From positions 1 to 7,517 of the forward strand of contig JAGLQQ010000025.1 of the NCBI GenBank assembly GCA_023136735.1: a stretch of 7,517 nucleotides of DNA, in the 5' to 3' direction. Positions within the stretch are counted from its first letter, which is position 1, and each line of letters starts with the position of its first letter. Positions 1-7,293 of this stretch are shown one piece after another. The stretch comes from Candidatus Omnitrophota bacterium (GTDB lineage: Bacteria > Omnitrophota > Gorgyraeia > B26-G9). Made by a program: the position numbers and the translations under genes. The notes beneath the pieces are model-generated. The model had not been told where the DNA came from. It saw only the letters and a program-made list of their open reading frames with translations, and searched no databases.

Positions 1-145
1 CTTGAACATCATCAAAATCAATCGCAACAACCTCATATCCAAGTGCGGACAATGCCTTTTCAACAGCATTTCCTGATTTAAGAGATACCTCACGTTCACT
101 TGAGAATCCGCCCATTAAAATCCCGATTTTTCGCATCTTTTCCAT
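1..145 (-). CDS. ddl: D-alanine--D-alanine ligase, N-terminal 48 codons (partial, runs off the left edge)
   Basis: Reading leftward from the ATG at 145-143, the frame stays open to the edge of the window. It encodes the start of an ATP-grasp ligase that joins two D-alanines for MurF to add to the muropeptide. Residues 6-25 hold the family's N-terminal signature: K-I-G-I-L-M-G-G, then F-S-S-E-R-E-V-S-L-K-S-G. E17 corresponds to the substrate-binding Glu15 of E. coli DdlB. The ATP-grasp core is outside the window. The start at 145 shares its A with the TAA stop of murB (TAATG), which suggests translational coupling, and CAGGGA lies 7 nt upstream inside murB. A second in-frame ATG at 136-134 (M4) would give the length usual for the family and cannot be excluded. 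ddl directly after murB is a common dcw order. Confidence 0.9.
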   Translation of the reverse strand, partial: MEKMRKIGILMGGFSSEREVSLKSGNAVEKALSALGYEVVAIDFDDVQ

Positions 146-1107
146 TATAATCCCTGCTCATTCCAAATTTCAATCTCGGGTTTAAGCTTTACTCCGAAAT
201 TCTGATTTACTTTAGACTGTACAAAATCCATAAGTTCACATACCTGGGAAAAAGTAGCCTTACCCTGGTTAATGATAAAATTAGCATGTATTTCTGATAC
301 TTGCGCTTGACCTATACGCCAGCCCTTAAGCTCTGACTTCTCAATCAACTCACCAGCGCTAATACCCCCCCCAGGCGGATTTTTAAAAACACAACCCGCG
401 CTGCGCGAACATTTTGGCTGAAACATTTTTCTTTTTTTCAAAAAAGTTTTTACGAGTTCCGCGACATTCTTTATCGTACTTTTTTTTATTTTAAAAGAAG
501 CGCCTAAAACAATAAGATCATTTAATTTTGATCCCCGATATACAAAACCGGCATCAGATTTAGTTAACTTGAGAATTTCACCCTGTCCATCCATCACTTC
601 AAGCTCAATCAACGTGTCACTCACGCAAAGAAAAGACTCTTCTACCCTAGCAGCCCACAACGAATTCCTTACTCCGGCATTCATTACCAACGCTCCGCCA
701 ACTGTACCGGGGATACCTGCTAAAAATTCAAATCCGCTAATTCCATTTTTTATAGAAAAATTAAGTAGTTGCGCCAAAGTTACTCCGCCGCGCAGATAAA
801 GCACATTTTCCTTAAGCAAAATTTCTTTAAAAAACAAACTGCTAAGTTTTATAACAGCAATCTCAAGACGCCCATCATCAATCAACAGGTTTGTTCCATT
901 CCCTATAACACGAAAAGGGATATTATTTAACTTGAACAATTGAATAACAAGCCCCAAATCAATATTGCTTTGCGGCTCAAGGAAAAGAGCCGCGATACCG
1001 CCAATTTTTATTGAGGTATAGCCGCAAAGCGATTTATTGATCTGGACAATGCCTTTAAAAAAAGACTCCATCTCTCGGATTATATCCAAGGCTTTGATTG
1101 CTTTCAT
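145..1107 (-). CDS. murB: UDP-N-acetylenolpyruvoylglucosamine reductase (MurB), type II-like
   Basis: This cytoplasmic FAD enzyme reduces UDP-GlcNAc-enolpyruvate to UDP-MurNAc with NADPH. At 320 residues it has the length of the compact type II form (Bacillus/Staphylococcus) and not the longer E. coli type I. Visible landmarks are YTSIKIGG (30-37), the FAD-binding RVIGNGTNLLIDDG (66-79), FEFLAGIPGTVGGALVMNAG (126-145), FVYRGS (188-193), SAGCVFKNPPG (236-246), SEIHANFIIN (271-280) and the C-terminal KPEIEIW (309-315), which carries the expected late Glu. The residue normally given as the proton-donating Ser in the S-A-G-S-V-F-K-N-P motif is Cys239 here (codon TGT at 393-391). Just after it, codons 246-248 make a run of eight G. 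The ATG overlaps the murC stop as ATGA; no strong Shine-Dalgarno sequence precedes it, so coupling to murC translation is likely. Confidence 0.96.
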   Translation of the reverse strand: MKAIKALDIIREMESFFKGIVQINKSLCGYTSIKIGGIAALFLEPQSNIDLGLVIQLFKLNNIPFRVIGNGTNLLIDDGRLEIAVIKLSSLFFKEILLKENVLYLRGGVTLAQLLNFSIKNGISGFEFLAGIPGTVGGALVMNAGVRNSLWAARVEESFLCVSDTLIELEVMDGQGEILKLTKSDAGFVYRGSKLNDLIVLGASFKIKKSTIKNVAELVKTFLKKRKMFQPKCSRSAGCVFKNPPGGGISAGELIEKSELKGWRIGQAQVSEIHANFIINQGKATFSQVCELMDFVQSKVNQNFGVKLKPEIEIWNEQGL

Positions 1108-2504
1108 TTGCTAGTTAACTTTTCTGCAGCTGGCAATTGCTGATTCAATTCTTCAGCCAGTTTCCCGATATCTCCAGCACCTAACATCAAAAGCATATCG
1201 CCATCTCTAAGAGTTTCAAGCAAATAATCCTTTACTTCTCCTAGAGGCAGGAAGCAGACACTCTTATGACCACTCTGTTTGACTTCCTCATAGATAGCTC
1301 TTGCCCCTACCCCATCCAGAGGTGCTTCATTCGCCGCGTATATATCTGTTATGACCACATCATCAGCATTTGCGAAGCATCTGCCAAACTCTTTTTGCAG
1401 GAATTTAGTTCGGCTATAGCGATGCGGTTGAAAAACCCCGACAACTCTTTTTTCCCATCCTCTTGCGGCCTGCAATGTAGCTTTTATTTCTGTGGGATGA
1501 TGCGCATAGTCATCAACAATCATAATATTACTGTAGCTGTTTTTAATCTGAAATCTTCGATCCGCTCCAGTAAATAAAGCTAACGCGTTTTTTATATAAC
1601 TTGTTTCTATCGCAGCTTCCATCCCCATACAAATGGCAGCCAATGCATTCAGCACATTATGCCGACCCGGTATATTTAATGTGAATTCACCTATTGATTT
1701 TCCTTTATAAATGCAAACAAATACTGAGCGCATTCCCAGCAAGCGAACATTTTCCGCACGAACATCAGCATCACTGTTAAAGCCATAAGTAATTAGACTT
1801 CCTTTATAGCTTTTAATCGCCTTTTGAATATTAACATCTTCACAACAGCAGAACAATGTTCCGCTTTTGTGGATATTACCAATAAATTTTTCAAATGTCC
1901 GCACAATATGGTCTAAATCATCATAATAATCAAGATGTTCTCTATCAATATTTGTAATAATTGCATAATACGGATTAAACTCAAGCAGCGAACCATCGCT
2001 TTCATCGGCCTCAGCAACAAAATATTTACCTTCACCGGCAAAAGCATTGCCGCCTAACACATCAACATCAGCTCCAATTGCAAAACTCGGATCTAGTTTT
2101 CCTGTTTTAAGCACCAGAGAAATCATAGAAGTTGTCGTCGTCTTTCCATGAGTTCCGGCAATAGCTATAGCGCATTTTTCATCCATAAGCATTCCGAGAA
2201 GTGCTGCACGATGGATTACGGGAACACACTTTCTTTTAGCTTCGAGTATTTCAGGATTATTATCTTTTATGCAGGAAGAATAGATAACCAGATCAGGGTC
2301 ATCTATATTTTTCGCCAAATGACCAAGATAAACCTCAGCTCCTTTAGCCTCTAGCCTTAGCGTTATTTTATTTGTCTTTAAATCCGAACCGCTGATCTGA
2401 CAGCCCCTTGCAAGTAAAAGATCGGCTAAGGCACTCATTCCTACCCCTCCCATACCGATAAAATGGATTTTATTGCCCCTAATAAGTGGCCCTCTTGCCT
2501 GCAT
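1104..2504 (-). CDS. murC: UDP-N-acetylmuramate--L-alanine ligase (MurC)
   Basis: This is the first of the ATP-dependent Mur ligases; it adds L-Ala to UDP-MurNAc in the cytoplasm. The 466 residues show the three-domain plan. The N-terminal Rossmann domain has GMGGVGMSALA (17-27). The central ATPase domain has the P-loop AGTHGKTTTTSM (116-127), EADESDGSLLEFNP (165-178), TNIDREHLDYY (184-194) and the switch-like PGRHNVLNALAA (279-290). The C-terminal domain has GADRRFQ (313-319), DDYAHHPTEIKATL (331-344), FQPHRYSRT (358-366) and MLGAGDIGK (440-448). All motifs are intact and the length is typical. It starts 38 nt after murG with TTAAAGGA six bases before the ATG, the clearest independent ribosome-binding site inside the cluster. 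Its TGA stop overlaps the murB ATG. Lysine content is ordinary (about 7%), in contrast to the neighbouring ligase murD. Confidence 0.98.
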   Translation of the reverse strand: MQARGPLIRGNKIHFIGMGGVGMSALADLLLARGCQISGSDLKTNKITLRLEAKGAEVYLGHLAKNIDDPDLVIYSSCIKDNNPEILEAKRKCVPVIHRAALLGMLMDEKCAIAIAGTHGKTTTTSMISLVLKTGKLDPSFAIGADVDVLGGNAFAGEGKYFVAEADESDGSLLEFNPYYAIITNIDREHLDYYDDLDHIVRTFEKFIGNIHKSGTLFCCCEDVNIQKAIKSYKGSLITYGFNSDADVRAENVRLLGMRSVFVCIYKGKSIGEFTLNIPGRHNVLNALAAICMGMEAAIETSYIKNALALFTGADRRFQIKNSYSNIMIVDDYAHHPTEIKATLQAARGWEKRVVGVFQPHRYSRTKFLQKEFGRCFANADDVVITDIYAANEAPLDGVGARAIYEEVKQSGHKSVCFLPLGEVKDYLLETLRDGDMLLMLGAGDIGKLAEELNQQLPAAEKLTSK

Positions 2505-2510
2505 AATAAG

Positions 2511-2518
2511 TCCTTTAA
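2511..2518 (-). promoter_or_regulatory. Shine-Dalgarno sequence of murC
   Basis: On the minus strand this reads TTAAAGGA, with six bases before the murC ATG at 2504. It supports that start, 11 codons ahead of the first conserved glycine motif. It lies in the 38-nt murG-murC gap, so murC can be translated independently of murG. No promoter or terminator is evident in the gap. Confidence 0.7.
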
Positions 2519-2542
2519 ATAAAGTTATTCAATAAAGCTCTT

Positions 2543-3658
2543 TTAATTTTCCAGGATACCAATTACTACATCAGCTAACTTTTGGGCACAATTCTCACAA
2601 AATAGCTGCCGGCTTTTCAAAGCCATAGAATCAAGCACCTGAGGCTGATCCATACCCAGATCGATAAAAGAAGTAATATGCTTAACGCTCATCGCATCCT
2701 GCTTAATAAGAGTTGCCGCTTGAGCTTCCCGCATGAATTCAGCATTTGCAATTTGGTGTGCCCGCGCATAAGGATACGGAATCAATATTGAAGCTTTACC
2801 AAAAAAACAAATCTCATTTAAGGTTGCTGCTCCAGAGCGTCCAATGATTAAATCCGCCGCGCTATAAGCATTGTTCATTTCATTGCAATACGCAAAAATT
2901 CTTGCTCTTATTTCAATATCTTCGTATTTATTTTTAATATTTATAAAATCTCTGTTTCCGCAGCAATGAATAACCTGTATTCTACTGCGTTTTTGAACAC
3001 TTAGTCCCTTAAGCGCCTTAATAAAACAATCATTTACAAAGACAGCACCCTGGGAACCACCGACAACAAGCATAGTAAACTTATTAATATCTAAGTCTAG
3101 ATTAATACGCGCGTGCCCTTGATCTACTTTTTTCAACTCAGTTCGAATGGGGTTGCCAGTAAAGACAATATCCTTATTCTTAAAATATGTATTACTTTTA
3201 TGAAAACCAACGGCAACCTTAGAAGTTAACCTCCCCAGCAGCCGATTAGCCAATCCAGGAACTACATTTTGCTCATGGATAAGAGAGGGAATGTTTAAGA
3301 GCTTCGCGCTAATAATTGCCGCTACAGAATGAATACCTCCAAAACCTATTACAATATCAGGTTTTATAGCTTGAGTTAAAAAGAATACTCTTATACTCTC
3401 CTTACTAAATTTTAACAAAAAATACAGATTCTTCAAGCAAAATTTAATATGATTCCCACTTATTTTTCTTTGAAGCGGGATAAAATCAAAGCCAACCACC
3501 CTATAATCCGCGGATTTAAAGATTTGCTTATCAATACTTTTCTTACTGCTTAGGAATATAATCTGCGCGTTTTCATCAAAACTTTTCAACTCATTGGCTA
3601 GACTTAACGCGGGATAAATATGTCCGCCTGATCCAGCGGCAGTTATTAAATATTTCAT
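2543..3658 (-). CDS. murG: Lipid II synthase: undecaprenyl-PP-MurNAc-pentapeptide GlcNAc transferase (MurG)
   Basis: This peripheral membrane GT-B glycosyltransferase adds GlcNAc from UDP-GlcNAc to lipid I on the inner face of the membrane, giving lipid II. At 371 residues it is full length. The N-terminal domain has the glycine loop G-S-G-G-H-I-Y-P-A (9-17) with the conserved His13, FGGIHSVA (106-113) and the signature HEQNVVPGLANR (128-139). The C-terminal domain has VGGSQGA (199-205), the nucleotide-binding GRSGAATLNEI (273-283) and PYPYARAHQIANAEF (294-308). A basic and hydrophobic stretch at about 60-100 fits the membrane-facing surface. The ATG overlaps the ftsW stop as ATGA, and GGAAGAG lies close upstream inside ftsW, so the two are probably coupled. 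This places lipid II synthesis next to its polymerase FtsW. Confidence 0.98.
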   Translation of the reverse strand: MKYLITAAGSGGHIYPALSLANELKSFDENAQIIFLSSKKSIDKQIFKSADYRVVGFDFIPLQRKISGNHIKFCLKNLYFLLKFSKESIRVFFLTQAIKPDIVIGFGGIHSVAAIISAKLLNIPSLIHEQNVVPGLANRLLGRLTSKVAVGFHKSNTYFKNKDIVFTGNPIRTELKKVDQGHARINLDLDINKFTMLVVGGSQGAVFVNDCFIKALKGLSVQKRSRIQVIHCCGNRDFINIKNKYEDIEIRARIFAYCNEMNNAYSAADLIIGRSGAATLNEICFFGKASILIPYPYARAHQIANAEFMREAQAATLIKQDAMSVKHITSFIDLGMDQPQVLDSMALKSRQLFCENCAQKLADVVIGILEN

Positions 3659-4743
3659 TTAGCTCTTCCAACATTTAAGATTAAACCAACATAGATCATA
3701 TTAAATACAAGCGAAGTCCCCCCGTAACTTATGAATGGAAACGGCAGCCCTTTAGTCGGAAAAATACTTATAGCCACTCCCATATTCACTATCGCCTCAA
3801 TCATAAGACAGGAGATTAGGCCGAAGCTTAAAAGTTGGCCAAAAGAGTCCTTTGCTTTTAAACTTATTTTAGTTGCTTGCAGTAATAAAAATATAACAAG
3901 CATGATAATAGCTGATGTTCCGATAAAACCAAGTTCCTCACCGATAATTGAAAAAATAAAATCAGTATACGCGGCCGGCAAATATAATAATTTCTGCCTT
4001 CCGTGTCCTAGGCCAAGTCCGGTGAATCCACCTGAACCAACAGCTACAAGTGATTGAATTATCTGAAATCCAGTCCCCTGGGGGTCGCTCCAGGGATCAA
4101 GGAAAGCAAGAATTCTACGACGACGATAAGAAACGCTGAATACCAATATATAAAGGAGGGGAAGCGATCCTAGAACAAATGATAGGATATGCGTCAATTT
4201 CACCCCAGCAACAAAAAACATCAAAAAACAGATACTGGTAATGGTCAAAACCGTACCCAGATCCGGTTGAACAATAATCAACAAACATACTGAACCCATA
4301 ACTAGCAAAATTGGCAAAAAACCATACAGAAAAGAAGTAATTACATCCTTTTTTCTAGAGAGAAAATCTGCCGCGTATACGACCATCGCGAATTTCGCCA
4401 GCTCAGAGGGCTGAAAACTAAGCGATCCCAAGCGAAACCAGCGCCGCGCTCCGCCCACTTGCCGAGTGATGCCGGGAACAAATAGCAGGACTAACAATAC
4501 GGCCGATGCCATCAGCAACGGCTTTGCAATTTTTCTAAAATAATGATAATCGACTTTCATTGCAAAAAAAACACAGATCAAACCTATAAAAACATAAGCA
4601 AGATGCCGCTTTAGATAATAAGCACTATCTCCCTGATTTTCCAACGCGTAAATCGCGCTTGTGCTGTAAATCATGACAATACCTATACAGACAAGAATTA
4701 TTGAAACAGCCGCCAGATTTATTCGGGTATCCCTCATGTTCAT
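3655..4743 (-). CDS. ftsW: SEDS-family septal peptidoglycan glycosyltransferase (FtsW)
   Basis: This multi-spanning membrane protein polymerises lipid II at the division site together with a class b PBP (FtsI, not in the window). The 362 residues contain about ten hydrophobic spans and a very short cytoplasmic N-terminus (about 8 residues), so it is more compact than E. coli FtsW (414). SEDS landmarks are GGARRWFRLGSLSFQPSELAKF (97-118; the W-x-x-x-G and Q-P-S-E core), the extracellular QPDLGT (159-164), YLPAAYTDFIFSIIGEELGF (254-273) and the signature GLPFPFISYGG (332-342). Asp261 in T-D-F-I-F-S matches the catalytic Asp297 of E. coli FtsW. Position in dcw between murD and murG marks it as FtsW and not RodA. 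The start at 4743 makes an ATGA overlap with murD; a second Met two codons later (4737) is an alternative. Confidence 0.96.
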   Translation of the reverse strand: MNMRDTRINLAAVSIILVCIGIVMIYSTSAIYALENQGDSAYYLKRHLAYVFIGLICVFFAMKVDYHYFRKIAKPLLMASAVLLVLLFVPGITRQVGGARRWFRLGSLSFQPSELAKFAMVVYAADFLSRKKDVITSFLYGFLPILLVMGSVCLLIIVQPDLGTVLTITSICFLMFFVAGVKLTHILSFVLGSLPLLYILVFSVSYRRRRILAFLDPWSDPQGTGFQIIQSLVAVGSGGFTGLGLGHGRQKLLYLPAAYTDFIFSIIGEELGFIGTSAIIMLVIFLLLQATKISLKAKDSFGQLLSFGLISCLMIEAIVNMGVAISIFPTKGLPFPFISYGGTSLVFNMIYVGLILNVGRAK

Positions 4744-6125
4744 CTTTTTCGCAAGCCCTTTACAATTTTTTTAAAAACCTTACCCCTGTGATTAAAACTA
4801 TCAAACATATCAAAACTTGCACACATAGGAGAAAGTAAAACAGTATCCTCTTTTTTTGCACTCAATCGGGCAATATTAACAGCAGCTTGTAAATCTTTAG
4901 ACTTTTTTATAACTGCAGCACCCTTTAATTCATTTGCTATCTTTGATCTTGCCTCTCCTATACAAATAAGTGTAGCAACCTTTTTTTTAATTTGCGATTT
5001 AATAGCTTTAAAATTACTTCCTTTATCCCGTCCACCGCATATCAAGTGAACCGATTTGTCCTTAAACATAGAAAGTGCTTTGAACGTAGCATCAACTGTG
5101 GTTGATTTAGAATCATTGACAAAATTGATTCCTTTATAACAACTTAGCTTTTCACAGCGATGTTCCAAACCTTTAAAGTTTTTAAGACTTTTAACAATTG
5201 TACTCTTACTGGCTTTTAAAGCCAGAGCACCAAGAAAAACAGCCATTGCATTTTCAATATTATGATCCCCTCCTATTTCAAGATCACTCTTATTGAAAAG
5301 TCTCTCCTTTGAACCTTTATTTACTAGCCATACTTGATCTTTATCATAAAAACAGCCACAGCTTGATATCTTTAAGTAAGCTTTGATATTTTTTCTACTC
5401 ATGCTTAAAAACCATGAACGGGTTTTAGTTTTTTTCCCCAAGCCAAAAACCCTTTGATCATCAAAATTCAAAATACTTATATCAGATTTTCTTTGATTTT
5501 TCAGGATATTAGATTTGGCATTAGCATATTCTTTCATATCTCGGTGATGGTCAAAATGATTTTGAGTTATGTTAAGAATAATGCTCACACGTGGTCTAAA
5601 ATTTTTAATAGACTCAAGCTGGAAGGAACTTACTTCAAGCACAACAATATCTGCTTTTTTAAACTTACTGTATTCTCCGCTAAAAGGATTACCAATATTA
5701 CCGCAAACAACCACAACTTTACCAGCTAAGCGGAAAACCTCACCCAGCAATGTCACTACTGTAGTTTTACCATTACTGCCTGTTACAGCAATAATAGGCG
5801 CGGGGCAAAACCAGCTGGCAAATTCTATCTCGCTGAAAACATTAATTTTCTTCCTTCTTGCCCAAGTAAGTGCCGATGATTTACTTTTTATTCCGGGAGA
5901 TGTAATGAAAAAATCAACACCTTTAAAAAACTCCTCAGTATGTCCGCCCAATTCAACGCAAATTCCGCGTTTTGCTAGATCTTCTGCTTTAACCCTCATT
6001 TCTTTATTATTGATAACCTCAGTTACAAAAACATTTGCTTTTTTCTTTGCAGCTAATATTGCAGCCGCATAGCCTGATCGGCTCATCCCCAGAATAACTA
6101 TCTTTTTATTTTTTACATCTTTCAT
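4740..6125 (-). CDS. murD: UDP-N-acetylmuramoyl-L-alanine--D-glutamate ligase (MurD)
   Basis: This cytoplasmic ATP-dependent ligase adds D-Glu to UDP-MurNAc-L-Ala. The 461 residues show the usual order. The N-terminal UDP-binding domain has ILGMSRSGYAA (11-21) and ITSPGIK (74-80). The ATPase domain has the P-loop VTGSNGKTT (114-122), EVSSFQLE (164-171), LNITQNHFDHH (184-194), the presumed carbamylated Lys204 in Y-A-N-A-K-S-N, and GGDHNIENAMA (285-295). The C-terminal domain has FKGLEHRCE (317-325), NDSKSTTVDAT (337-347), CGGRDKG (363-369) and LSPMCASFDMFDSFNHRGKVF (431-451). It is unusually lysine-rich: about 64 of 461 residues by hand count, roughly double murC, with a basic C-terminal tail. 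It starts 13 nt after mraY with a modest CAGG site, and its TGA overlaps the ftsW ATG. All catalytic motifs are present, so it should be active. Confidence 0.97.
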   Translation of the reverse strand: MKDVKNKKIVILGMSRSGYAAAILAAKKKANVFVTEVINNKEMRVKAEDLAKRGICVELGGHTEEFFKGVDFFITSPGIKSKSSALTWARRKKINVFSEIEFASWFCPAPIIAVTGSNGKTTVVTLLGEVFRLAGKVVVVCGNIGNPFSGEYSKFKKADIVVLEVSSFQLESIKNFRPRVSIILNITQNHFDHHRDMKEYANAKSNILKNQRKSDISILNFDDQRVFGLGKKTKTRSWFLSMSRKNIKAYLKISSCGCFYDKDQVWLVNKGSKERLFNKSDLEIGGDHNIENAMAVFLGALALKASKSTIVKSLKNFKGLEHRCEKLSCYKGINFVNDSKSTTVDATFKALSMFKDKSVHLICGGRDKGSNFKAIKSQIKKKVATLICIGEARSKIANELKGAAVIKKSKDLQAAVNIARLSAKKEDTVLLSPMCASFDMFDSFNHRGKVFKKIVKGLRKR

Positions 6126-6138
6126 GATAACCTGTGAT

Positions 6139-7230
6139 TTAGCGAAGCTTTAATGTGGAAAGGCTGACTAAAGCAAGCACAATAGCCACTATTAGGAATC
6201 TAAATATTATCTTAGACTCAGCCCATCCCTTTATTTGAAAATGATGATGCAGCGGTGCCATCAAAAAAACTCTTTTATTACGGACCTTATAAGAAAAAAC
6301 CTGTATTATTACAGACAGTGCTTCAGCAACAAATACCCCCCCTACAATAACTAAAAGCAGCTCCTTTTTAATCATTACCGCCACTGCTCCAAGAGCCCCG
6401 CCTAAGGCCAGGGCCCCTGTGTCCCCCATAAACACATCGGCAGGATGACAGTTATACCAAAGAAACCCAAGGCCCGCTCCGAATATAGCAGCACAAAAAA
6501 CAGCTAACTCGCCTGAGTCGGGGATATAAATAATCTGCAGATAATCACTAAAATTAAAATGGCCAGTAAGGTAAGTAATCGCGCTATAAGTAAGGGCTAC
6601 TATTAAAACGCAACCAATAGCCAGCCCGTCTAACCCATCGGTAAGGTTTACCGCGTTAGACGATCCTATGATCACAATCGCCACAAAGAAAATATAGAAT
6701 GCGCCTAGGTGGACTATAAGATTTTTAAAAAAAGGGATATCTAAACGATCCCCGATATTCGGATCATAATAAAGAATAAAGCCGACAATCAGTCCCAGGA
6801 TTAATTGACCGATGAGCTTTACGGCTGCGGTAAGACCGCGCGAATCCTTTCTGGTAAGTTTTATATAATCATCAATAAATCCCACAACCCCCAGCCAAAA
6901 AGTAACTCCCATAGCTATCCAGATATATTTATTAGTTAGGTCAGCCCACAACAGCACACTTAAAAATATGACCCCCAATATCAGGATCCCGCCCATTGTA
7001 GGCGTACCTTCTTTGTCTTTATGATGCTCATAAATAGAAGCACACTCTTTGCCTTTTCTAACAGACTCCCCTATTTTAAGCCGCTTAAGCATACGTATGA
7101 CTGCTTTTCCCAAAAGCGCGCTTAATATAAAAGCCGTGATTACAGCTCCTGAAATTCGAAAGGTTATATATTTAAAAACATTAAAACCAAAAAACAGATC
7201 CCTTAACGGATATAAAAAATGATAAAACAT
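6139..7230 (-). CDS. mraY: Phospho-N-acetylmuramoyl-pentapeptide transferase (MraY)
   Basis: This integral membrane enzyme transfers phospho-MurNAc-pentapeptide from UDP to undecaprenyl phosphate, making lipid I. The 363 residues (E. coli: 360) form about ten membrane spans. Visible family motifs are the cytoplasmic GTPTMGG (75-81), GFIDDYIKLTRKDSRGL (117-133) with the Mg2+-associated Asp120/Asp121, NAVNLTDGLDGLA (192-204) with Asp198 and Asp201, FMGDTGALALGG (267-278) with Asp270, and the late MAPLHHHFQIKGW (324-336) with the HHH motif. The start is well supported by GGAAGGTG five bases upstream of the ATG. It is the first gene of the run in this window, and it is preceded by a repeat-rich non-coding stretch where murF would be expected. 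murD follows 13 nt downstream. Confidence 0.98.
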   Translation of the reverse strand: MFYHFLYPLRDLFFGFNVFKYITFRISGAVITAFILSALLGKAVIRMLKRLKIGESVRKGKECASIYEHHKDKEGTPTMGGILILGVIFLSVLLWADLTNKYIWIAMGVTFWLGVVGFIDDYIKLTRKDSRGLTAAVKLIGQLILGLIVGFILYYDPNIGDRLDIPFFKNLIVHLGAFYIFFVAIVIIGSSNAVNLTDGLDGLAIGCVLIVALTYSAITYLTGHFNFSDYLQIIYIPDSGELAVFCAAIFGAGLGFLWYNCHPADVFMGDTGALALGGALGAVAVMIKKELLLVIVGGVFVAEALSVIIQVFSYKVRNKRVFLMAPLHHHFQIKGWAESKIIFRFLIVAIVLALVSLSTLKLR

Positions 7231-7235
7231 TCTTT

Positions 7236-7243
7236 CACCTTCC
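7236..7243 (-). promoter_or_regulatory. Shine-Dalgarno sequence of mraY
   Basis: On the minus strand this reads GGAAGGTG with a five-base spacer to the mraY ATG at 7230, matching the AGGTG part of the anti-Shine-Dalgarno complement. It fixes the start of mraY and lies immediately after the heptamer array, so the array forms the 5' flank of this ribosome-binding site. Confidence 0.7.
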
Positions 7244-7285
7244 AGTTACTAGTTAATAGTTATGAATTATAAGTTATGAGTTAAC
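7244..7285 (+). repeat. Heptanucleotide tandem array, left part (six units)
   Basis: Six contiguous 7-bp units read on the plus strand: AGTTACT, AGTTAAT, AGTTATG, AATTATA, AGTTATG, AGTTAAC. The first five positions follow A-R-T-T-A throughout, and variation sits in the last two. After one extra C, a degraded seventh unit AGTTGCC (7287-7293) ends exactly where the inverted-repeat element begins. The same consensus resumes in the same orientation at 7498. The array lies between the mraY ribosome-binding site and the element. The periodicity is directly visible; its origin and role are not known from the sequence. Confidence 0.8.
7266..7271 (-). promoter_or_regulatory. Possible -10 box (TATAAT) for mraY
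   Basis: On the minus strand this reads TATAAT, a perfect sigma70-type -10 hexamer, about 35 nt before the mraY ATG. A start about 7 nt downstream would leave a leader of roughly 28 nt. No good -35 box lies at 16-18 nt; the hexamer at 17 nt spacing is AGGCAA. Because it arises from a unit of an AT-rich repeat, a chance match is quite possible. Confidence 0.3.
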
Positions 7286-7293
7286 CAGTTGCC

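Noticed and set aside
569..799. Plus-strand open frame of 76 codons opposite murB
   Set aside because: It lies wholly antisense to a fully supported murB, has low-complexity composition with no recognisable domain, and no convincing ribosome-binding site.
1266..2354. Plus-strand open frames at 1266-1577 and 2148-2354 opposite murC
   Set aside because: Both are antisense to conserved murC motifs, and their composition is what the reverse complement of that gene gives. No independent coding evidence.
3731..4057. Plus-strand open frame opposite the ftsW C-terminus
   Set aside because: Antisense to the invariant G-L-P-F-P-F-I-S-Y-G-G and T-D-F-I-F-S regions, with no motif of its own.
4981..4988. 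A8 run in murD forming a dnaX-like A-AAA-AAG slippery site
   Set aside because: It encodes ordinary lysines in a lysine-rich gene. I saw no upstream Shine-Dalgarno or downstream stem to stimulate frameshifting, and a shift would only truncate the enzyme before its C-terminal motifs.
5559..5561. MurD Asn189 where E. coli-type MurD has Asp before the conserved His (Asp-His-x-Asp)
   Set aside because: This position varies naturally among MurD proteins (Asn and Thr occur in other phyla), the His is kept, and the carbamylated Lys is present. It is not a sign of a broken enzyme.
5454..6072. Two overlapping plus-strand open frames (91 and 167 codons) opposite murD
   Set aside because: Antisense to the murD P-loop and N-terminal domain. 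The longer one is Ser/Thr/Leu/Pro-rich, as expected from the complement of Lys/Glu/Gly-rich coding sequence.
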